Shown: positions 42,341-48,528 of the stretch, one piece after another | Layout of the letters: each line of letters opens with the position of its first letter | Position numbering within the stretch: the first letter of the stretch is position 1 | NCBI RefSeq assembly: GCF_016056275.1 | Contig: NZ_JAECZA010000024.1 | Coordinates: 1-48,528 of the forward strand | Origin: Dendronalium phyllosphericum CENA369 | Lineage (GTDB): Bacteria; Cyanobacteriota; Cyanobacteriia; Cyanobacteriales; Nostocaceae | Length of the DNA: 48,528 nucleotides | Direction of reading: 5' to 3' | Notes under the pieces: generated by a model | What the model saw: the letters and a program-made list of their open reading frames with translations, nothing else | Databases searched by the model: none | What the model was told of the DNA's origin: nothing | Translations under genes and position numbers: made by a program

Positions 42341-43145
42341 ATTATTAAATAAATATTAAAAATAGTTAAATCTTGTATAAATATATGTAATAAGCTTTGA
42401 TAAAGCTGGAATGTATTTATTTTAGCTTAGGAGAATATTCACTATTTAAAATTAATTCAGATGAGCGGTTAGAGCGAAACCAATTAATGCCAAAATTTCT
42501 AAGAAATTACAGATTTTGTCAATAAGTTAATGTACTTAAAGCAAAAAAAGAGATTTTGTACGAGGTAATTAGTAATTGCAGCTATACAGGCAAAACTTCT
42601 TTGTATGAGGTTTTATAAATACTAACATTGCAAAGATTGCAAGTTGCTTTATGCCACTTTATACACTGTGCGAAGGTGTCTCGCTTGCAATTGGAACAAC
42701 CCCCAGCAACTAGCTTTTTGTAGCAACTTCTCTTTGCAATAGTGGACTCACCGCCTGCGTGGGTTATTTAATGAAGTCTCCGTAGGTAAATTTTACTTGT
42801 GTAGTAACGAATTCTATATTGGCTAATTATTTCCAGATTTCTCATGAATGACTTAGGATTGCTATATAATATTGTGCAATTAAGTGTAAGGTAAGCAATA
42901 GAGTTAATTAAGAACATTGTTAGATGCTAACTTTTATACTTTTGTTTAGCATACTTCCTATATTGACTATTTTTTTCTCCCCAAAGATGTACCCTTAAAG
43001 TAGTACCATGAGCAATGTTTAGTAATTTTATTAATGAACTGCAAAGGTAAACAAGTTACAAGGGAATAGTCTAAGTAGTGGCTAGCGATAAATTCCTATT
43101 TATCTTTGTGGCGTAGTATTAGTGTTATTTAACAGGAATCTCCTT
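42341..43145. other. long spacer before the WD40 gene
   Basis: About 800 bp without a supportable gene. It is AT-rich, with a small GC-richer patch (about 42640-42760) that carries no domain-like ORF. It probably includes the WD40 gene promoter near the 3' end. Nothing else was recognised. Confidence 0.4.
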
Positions 43146-45479
43146 ATGGAGCAAGGGTTAAGATTACTTCTTCAACTGGTGTTAGAGTTCACTCCTGTAA
43201 TTGTATCTCTCATCCAAAAGAGAACGGAAGAAAGTTTAGCTACAACTAATTACCAATTTCCCAAAGCAATCAAAGAATTTGCCCAATCTGTAAATATCTC
43301 AACTAATATCAATAATTATCTGTCCGGAGGATTTGAACAAGAAAAACTCTTACAAAAGCAATTAGCAATCTACCACCGGGAAACACAATTACAAATAGTC
43401 AACCAAAAAAGAGATACGGCACTCAAGTTACCAGAAGTTCACAAAATTCTTGATAGCTGGCCTTTAAGATTATATCCTTCACAAATTTTAGATAGCGCTA
43501 GTTCTGACCGCACCCCGCTAAAAATTTTTCTTGCTCCTCCGCAAGTGCATTTTGACCAATTCGCTTGCAGGACTGAAGGAGCTTCGGAAATAGAGTTAAT
43601 ATTGGCTGAAGGTATACGAGAATTTATTAACAAGTATTATTCGCTGCAATCTCCAAGCAGACCAACAGAATTATTAGCAGGAGCTTGGGATAGTAAGCGT
43701 TTTCATAGCGAATCTAGTATAAAAGCTTTGTTTGGCGCATTGAAGACAGAGCCTGTTTTAATTTTAGAATCAGAAAATGATGGAGATTATTTCAATTTCC
43801 GTATTGCTTATTGGGGATTGGGACAGGACAAATATTACTACCAAACTATTGCTCGTTTACCTTATAAAGAAATAATTCAAGAATCTGCGAAAACTCGCGC
43901 TTTAGAATGGAAGAAAATTAGAGATGAACTCTTAGCACTAGGAGAAAACTTAGAAGAAATTAATTTATTAGGTAGAGATAATGTCTATAATTTGGCAATT
44001 TTAGAAAAATTAGAAAAATGGCAGCATCAAGGTATTGATGTTAGTAAACTGTCTTTACAATACCAAGTAGATCGTCAAGATTTTGAAAAACTTTGCCAAG
44101 TATTAATTGCCTGTCACTGTCTAGTTGCAGCCTGGGTAGCGGATACATATCATTTAGTGCATTATGATGTGCCTCCCTTGCTGCCAAAGTTGCTACCAAG
44201 TATGCTCAAAAATGCACTTGATTTACAATCAGTGCAAGCAATTGTTACAGGTTACAAACAAGTCTACCAAGCTTTAGAAAACGAGCGACGTTACTGGATT
44301 CCAGAGTTAGCTTTGCAGTTAGCTCAAAGTTTATCTAATTTAGCCGATCGCGCTTGGGCAAACGAACAAATAGAATACTCTCTATCCACATGGTTGGAAC
44401 TGCGTCAAATCTCTGCACAAGAATTTGCTAACCCTTTAGAGGCGATGCAATCAGCCATCAAAATAGAAGATGAAGAATATATTCAAAAATTAAAAGAATA
44501 TTTTCTGATAGTAGGCGATCGCCAAAATATTCTGAATGTAGAAAAACTTTTAGATGCGATCGCCATTCTCAAATACAAACGTACCCTAGAATCTCCAGAT
44601 GTCAGCTACACCATAACTGGACATTTAGATGCAGTTGTATCTGTTGCCATTAGTCCTGATAGTGAGATTTTAGTCAGTGGATGTGCAGATAAAACTATCA
44701 ATGTATGGAATATTAACACTGGTAAACTCATTCGTACTTTGACAGGGAATGTAGGAGAAGTTTCATCCGTTGCCGTTAGTCCCGATGGCAATTTCCTCGT
44801 CGTTGGTAGTTGCGAACACCCCAAAAGTAATGTTCAAGTCTGGCATTTGAAAACAGGTAAACTACTCCACACACTCCTAGGACATCAAAAACCAGTCAAC
44901 GTTGTAGCAATCAGCCCAGACGGACAGATTCTCGCTAGTGGCAGTAATAAAATTAAAATTTGGCATCTTTATAAAGGCGATCGCATTTGTACTCTGTGGC
45001 ATTCATCGGCCGTTCATGCTGTAGCTATCAACCCCGATGCAACCATTCTTGCTAGTGGTAGTTCTGATACCAAAATTCGATTGTGGAACCCACGCAGTGG
45101 CGATCCATTACGCACGCTCAACGGTCACGATGGAGAGATAAAATCAATTGCCATAAGTCCTGATGGACAACTCCTCTTTAGCGGCAGTGCTGACACAACC
45201 ATCAAAATTTGGCATCTAATTACAGGTAAACTTCTTTATACTCTGACTGGGCACGTCAACGAAGTGAAATCTTTAGCTGTTAGTCCCAACGGACAAACCC
45301 TCATTAGTGGCAGTGCCGATAAAACCATCAAAATTTGGCAGCTTTCTACAGGTGAACTGCTGCAAACCCTCACCGGACATTCACAAACAGTAAATTCTGT
45401 TGCCCTTAGCCCAAACGGGAAGTTTCTCGCTAGTGGCAGTTCTGATAAAACCATTAGAATGTGGCAAATTAGTCATTAG
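43146..45479 (+). CDS. WD40 beta-propeller protein with large N-terminal helical domain
   Basis: From ATG 43146 (777 aa; AGGA 9-10 bases upstream; GTG 43122 is an alternative) the protein has a nonrepeat N-terminal part of about 490 residues: a hydrophobic start (LRLLLQLVLEFTPVIVSLIQ), then a helical region. After about residue 490 come seven WD40 repeats (GHLDAVVSVAISPD to IKIWQL and IRMWQISH), one full propeller. Repeat 4 lacks the usual GH start. The N-terminal domain resembles that of some cyanobacterial WD40 proteins but I know no function. A scaffold joining membrane and cytosolic partners is plausible. Confidence 0.8.
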   Translation: MEQGLRLLLQLVLEFTPVIVSLIQKRTEESLATTNYQFPKAIKEFAQSVNISTNINNYLSGGFEQEKLLQKQLAIYHRETQLQIVNQKRDTALKLPEVHKILDSWPLRLYPSQILDSASSDRTPLKIFLAPPQVHFDQFACRTEGASEIELILAEGIREFINKYYSLQSPSRPTELLAGAWDSKRFHSESSIKALFGALKTEPVLILESENDGDYFNFRIAYWGLGQDKYYYQTIARLPYKEIIQESAKTRALEWKKIRDELLALGENLEEINLLGRDNVYNLAILEKLEKWQHQGIDVSKLSLQYQVDRQDFEKLCQVLIACHCLVAAWVADTYHLVHYDVPPLLPKLLPSMLKNALDLQSVQAIVTGYKQVYQALENERRYWIPELALQLAQSLSNLADRAWANEQIEYSLSTWLELRQISAQEFANPLEAMQSAIKIEDEEYIQKLKEYFLIVGDRQNILNVEKLLDAIAILKYKRTLESPDVSYTITGHLDAVVSVAISPDSEILVSGCADKTINVWNINTGKLIRTLTGNVGEVSSVAVSPDGNFLVVGSCEHPKSNVQVWHLKTGKLLHTLLGHQKPVNVVAISPDGQILASGSNKIKIWHLYKGDRICTLWHSSAVHAVAINPDATILASGSSDTKIRLWNPRSGDPLRTLNGHDGEIKSIAISPDGQLLFSGSADTTIKIWHLITGKLLYTLTGHVNEVKSLAVSPNGQTLISGSADKTIKIWQLSTGELLQTLTGHSQTVNSVALSPNGKFLASGSSDKTIRMWQISH

Positions 45480-45891
45480 TCGTAGCTGCTGCCAGGAAAT
45501 GGTTAGGGCTGATACGGGGACGCGGGGACGCGGAGAATTTTAAAGCTAGCAAAATTAATGCGATAGACCACTAGCAAAGTTGCCCTGTTAGACTACTTTG
45601 CTAGGTTAATGCTAAAAAATCCAATTCTTTTCTCCCCCAGCTTCCCCTCACTCAGCAATTTTGGGTTAGCAGACTGCTTGACATCTCATATTGTTTTGAG
45701 GTGAGATATCTCAAATTTTGAGTAAAATTTTTACCATAATATTTTATCTGGGTCTTATATCCAACGGTAGGTTTAACTATTTACATCTTCTATCTAAAGG
45801 TAGAAAATAATGTTTAATTCAAATTTGGGAAACCATAAAAGGGTTCATTCCCAAGAAGATAGCTATTTATCTCTAGTGCAACCGAGGTCAA
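45480..45891. other. spacer between the WD40 and TPR genes
   Basis: This 412-bp region contains a GGGGACGCGGGGACGCGG repeat (45517-45535) and a perfect hairpin CTAGCAAAGT/ACTTTGCTAG (45571-45580, 45595-45604; loop 14), which may terminate the WD40 gene. A 43-codon frame at 45810-45941 overlaps the next gene and has no support. Confidence 0.5.
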
Positions 45892-46914
45892 ATGACGCAA
45901 CCTTCAAATCAAGTCAAAGTGTGGGAACAACGTCGTTATGAAGCCAATCGCTACTACCAGCGTGGAAAATTTCAAGAATCTTTAGAGCTAGCAACAAAGA
46001 ACCTACAGTTAGCTAGAGCTATTCCAGATCGAGCTAGAGAAGGTCATACATTAAACGACATTGGTTTAGCTTACCTCGGTTGCTGGGAACTTCAAACAGC
46101 ACTAGAATGTTTTCATCAGGCGCTGATAGTTGCTATTGAACTTGATAACGCAATAGCGCAGGCTACAACACTTAGCAATCTAGGTTCTACTTACAGCCGA
46201 CTAGGACAATTTTCGCAAGCGTTAGAGTATTTTGACAAAGCCGCCAAAATCTTCAGGCAATTAAAGGACACTCAAGGCGAAGTTTCTACTCTCAACGATG
46301 TAGCACTAATTTATACCAAACTGGGAGAACCAAAACGAGCATTGCTATTACATCATCAAATTTTGGCAATGCGGCGATTTTTAGGAGACTTTTCTGGTGA
46401 AGCCACAACGTTAAATGGCATTGGATTTGCATACAGCACCCTAGGCCAATTTGAGAAAGCTCTACAATTTCTTGAAGATGCGCTACCAATTCAACGAGCT
46501 GTCAGGAATTTGATTGGTGAAGCAACAACCCTGAACAACATAGCCTCTATCTATAGCGATATAGGACAACCTCAACAAGCGCTATTACTCTATCATCAAG
46601 TTCTGTTGACGCGTCGGGCATTAAGCGATCGCTCTGGTGAAGCAACAACCCTGAACAACATCGGTTACACTTACAGTCACCTCGCGCAGCACAGACAAGC
46701 ACTGAAGTTCTACAAAAAAGCTATTGCCATTCATCGAGAACTGGGCGATCGGCTGGGAGAAATTTCAACATTGCTGAATATGGGAAGCCTTTACGCTACA
46801 ACAAAACGCAAAAAGTTAGCGCGATCGTGCTATCAAAACGCCCAAGAATTAGCTGGAGAAATTGAATATGAGACACTGCTAGAAAAGGTACAGTTATTTA
46901 TGAATTCTTTGTAG
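45892..46914 (+). CDS. tetratricopeptide repeat protein
   Basis: The 340-aa soluble protein is made almost only of about seven 40-residue TPRs (LNDIGLAYLGCWELQTALEC, LSNLGSTYSRLGQFSQALEY, LNNIGYTYSHLAQHRQALKF). This repeat length is of the GPSM/Rapsyn kind found in cyanobacterial scaffolds and CHAT-associated proteins. No enzyme domain is attached. GAGGTCAA lies just before the ATG. The gene could be linked functionally to the WD40 protein upstream, as both are protein-interaction scaffolds, but the 412-bp gap with a hairpin argues for separate transcripts. Confidence 0.82.
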   Translation: MTQPSNQVKVWEQRRYEANRYYQRGKFQESLELATKNLQLARAIPDRAREGHTLNDIGLAYLGCWELQTALECFHQALIVAIELDNAIAQATTLSNLGSTYSRLGQFSQALEYFDKAAKIFRQLKDTQGEVSTLNDVALIYTKLGEPKRALLLHHQILAMRRFLGDFSGEATTLNGIGFAYSTLGQFEKALQFLEDALPIQRAVRNLIGEATTLNNIASIYSDIGQPQQALLLYHQVLLTRRALSDRSGEATTLNNIGYTYSHLAQHRQALKFYKKAIAIHRELGDRLGEISTLLNMGSLYATTKRKKLARSCYQNAQELAGEIEYETLLEKVQLFMNSL

Positions 46915-46952
46915 GTCGAGCTGTTGGTATAACTACACCAATATTGATTTTA

Positions 46953-47489
46953 ATGGGTAAGGATAAATACTTAAAAAGTATCCTTACCCCTTTTCTTATA
47001 AGTAATCAGAAAAATCTTCAATATATAAATAAAGCTAAGAATATAGGAATTACACTTGATATAGAGTGTAAAAATCCTGAAGAAAGAAATTTACTTTTTA
47101 TAATGCTTATGGATTTGATGGTTAAAGATTTAGCAAAAATCGATCGCGAACTTTCTCAGCGCCATATAGACCTCGATCCGAGTGGATATTTCATTATCTA
47201 CCTGGATCGAGCAGCTGGTTTAATTTATGCCAAACATTTCACAAATGTGATTGACGAACGTGGTTTGGCTGTAGATCCAGAGACAGGAAAGGTGATTCCT
47301 GCAAAGGGAAAAGTAGAACGCACTCACACAACAATTTTTAGTGGGAGGACGGCAAAGGAACTGTGCGTAAAAATCTTTGAAGATCGGTCTTGTGTAGTTA
47401 CTCAGTTAGACCACGCAGCTTATTTAGGTCGGGAATTTGTCCGCGCTGAGGTAGCTTTAGTAACAGGACAAGAGTATGTTCAAGATTAA
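46953..47489 (+). CDS. DUF4346-family cyanobacterial protein
   Basis: The 178-aa protein (ATG 46953; TTG 46944 is an alternative) carries, from about residue 75, the highly conserved run LDPSGYFIIYLDRAAGLIYA, KHFTNVIDERGLAVDPETGK, FSGRTAKELCVKIFED and LDHAAYLGREFVRAEVALVT, which I recall as the DUF4346 domain. The function is unknown. In other proteins this domain may follow a larger pterin-synthase-like part; here only the last domain with a short variable N-terminus is present. It is 38 bp after the TPR gene and possibly co-transcribed. Confidence 0.75.
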   Translation: MGKDKYLKSILTPFLISNQKNLQYINKAKNIGITLDIECKNPEERNLLFIMLMDLMVKDLAKIDRELSQRHIDLDPSGYFIIYLDRAAGLIYAKHFTNVIDERGLAVDPETGKVIPAKGKVERTHTTIFSGRTAKELCVKIFEDRSCVVTQLDHAAYLGREFVRAEVALVTGQEYVQD

Positions 47490-47580
47490 AGTTAAGAGTG
47501 ATGACTGATGACTGATATAGCCGTAGTCATATAGATTAGGACAGTATTGATAGCTCAAAGCCACCAAGCAACTGGGTTTT

Positions 47581-47648
47581 CACTCAGCACTCAGCACTCA
47601 GCACTCAGCACTTTGCTATAACAGTCAACAGTCAACAGTCAACAGTTA
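47581..47648. repeat. two heptamer arrays, (CTCAGCA)n and (GTCAACA)n
   Basis: CTCAGCA is repeated at 47581-47612 and GTCAACA at 47621-47648. The first heptamer also occurs in the caspase-like gene (33471-33500). They lie between convergent genes, with no terminator-like stem evident. Confidence 0.85.
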
Positions 47649-47651
47649 AAT

Positions 47652-48389
47652 TTATCCACCAGATGATGGTTGATTGATTTGGTAAATGTAGTAAGTCGCC
47701 ATCGGGATAATGGTGGCGGCAATTAAAAGTCCTACTACCCAAGCAGTGGCATTACCTTGGTCGGTTTCTTCTGCTTTTTTGAATGTGCCTTCTACTTGCA
47801 CTTTGTCAACAATTTCGGGTGGGCCGGGGTCGGGTTCTCCAGAGAGAACAGCAACTAAGCGATCGCTTGCATCTAGAAATGCTTGATTGTATTTGTTTCC
47901 ATCCCGTAAAGGTGCACCCAATGTTTCAGAAGCCACACTCTCGGCAATCGAGTCTGTTAACACAGACTTGACTTTATCCCCGGTAATTATGTCAGTACCG
48001 TTAGTTACTGTAACCAGGACTAACAAAGTTTGATTGGCTTGCGCTTCTTTTGTCGGAAACCATTTTTTAAACAACGCTTTAGTAAAACTTTCTGGTGTTT
48101 CTCCATAGTCGAGGCGGCGAACAGTAACAAATCTGACTTCGTTGCCAGTTTTTTTTGCCAAGTCATCCAAGGCACTGCTAATTTTACCTTCATTCAAGCG
48201 GCTGATAACGTCACCTTCATCCAATACCCAAGTGGTATTGCCAGCTACGAGACTTGGCATTTGATACACGCCTGTAGCGAATGCAGGTAAAGCCAACAGC
48301 GAGGAACCTACAATAGCGATTAGCAGCGGTAGAATAAACCGGATAATGTGTTTTTTAATTCCAAGTAATTGGTTGAGGAGCTGTTGCAT
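47652..48389 (-). CDS. psb32: photosystem II repair protein Psb32 (TPM domain)
   Basis: The 245-aa protein has an N-terminal signal/anchor (ILPLLIAIVGSSLLALPAFA, about 18-39), a TPM domain (VYQMPSLVAGNTTWVLDEGD, VRFVTVRRLDYGETPESFTK, LLVLVTVTNGTDIITGD) and a C-terminal transmembrane helix (about 216-238). This is the layout of Psb32, a thylakoid lumen-facing protein that protects photosystem II and aids its repair under strong light. The lumenal TPM domain and the C-terminal anchor are both intact. The upstream promoter lies between 48390 and the window edge. Confidence 0.88.
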   Translation of the reverse strand: MQQLLNQLLGIKKHIIRFILPLLIAIVGSSLLALPAFATGVYQMPSLVAGNTTWVLDEGDVISRLNEGKISSALDDLAKKTGNEVRFVTVRRLDYGETPESFTKALFKKWFPTKEAQANQTLLVLVTVTNGTDIITGDKVKSVLTDSIAESVASETLGAPLRDGNKYNQAFLDASDRLVAVLSGEPDPGPPEIVDKVQVEGTFKKAEETDQGNATAWVVGLLIAATIIPMATYYIYQINQPSSGG

Positions 48390-48528
48390 CGAACGATCCC
48401 TTAAGACAGACTAGCACCAAAAATACTACACAACCAATGTCAAAATCACCTCATTCATGGATCAAAAATAGGGAATGGATGACAGATGACCAAGCCCCGT
48501 TGGGGCGGGCTGAGTGGGTGTGGGGCTG

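Noticed and set aside
45810-45941. 43-codon frame before the TPR gene
   Set aside because: It overlaps the TPR start out of frame, lacks any recognisable motif and is too short to support.

Overview
The window is chromosomal DNA from a filamentous, probably heterocyst-forming (Nostocales-type) cyanobacterium. The evidence is the many HIP1 octamers (GCGATCGC), heptamer-type short tandem repeats in several spacers, the photosystem II repair protein Psb32 and several small protein families seen only in cyanobacteria. I do not assign a genus. No tRNA, CRISPR array, integrase or intact transposase was found.

Layout. 1-251: end of an rRNA operon (23S 3' tip, 5S rRNA, terminator). 252-1423: AT-rich spacer with a 97-bp inverted-repeat element and the remnant of an IS1-type transposase. 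1424-11260: nine collinear genes that look like the mating-pair-formation part of a cyanobacterial (MPF_C-like) type IV secretion system, in the order VirB2, B3, B4, B5, B6, B8, B8', B10, B9. No coupling protein, VirB11, relaxase or lytic transglycosylase is visible. 11474-12352: two small cyanobacterial hypotheticals. 12587-16770: a likely conflict/signalling island with a 46-aa membrane peptide divergent from a 921-aa NB-ARC/TPR STAND NTPase, a 21-bp repeat array, a decayed Rpn-like nuclease gene, a small hypothetical and an AbrB-type antitoxin without a toxin. 17005-20093: a small cyanobacterial protein, two convergent FkbM-type methyltransferases, a possible glycosyltransferase remnant bracketed by a 29-bp direct repeat, and a CcmS-like protein.

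20145-40000 is mostly housekeeping: ABC exporter, prohibitin-like SPFH protein, DUF1824 protein, ABC-F ATPase, pentapeptide protein, PurT, a FIST-domain sensor next to a histidine kinase, an AMIN/class A beta-lactamase-like protein, MtnP, a caspase-like protein that has lost both catalytic residues, ATP sulfurylase, a thioredoxin-fold protein and AroA. 40137-48389 holds an N,N-dimethylformamidase-like protein, a 33-bp tandem array, a seven-bladed WD40 protein, a TPR protein, a DUF4346 protein and Psb32.

Genes that probably act together: the type IV secretion block (one envelope machine), the NB-ARC protein and its divergent membrane peptide (possible sensor/effector), and the FIST protein with the histidine kinase (sensor plus transmitter). 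The most unusual items are the secretion block without DNA-transfer functions, the 21-bp repeats on both sides of the NB-ARC gene, the catalytically dead caspase with a heptamer repeat inside its coding sequence, and the 29-bp direct repeat around an FkbM gene. All assignments come from reading the sequence and from remembered family features; no database search was run.
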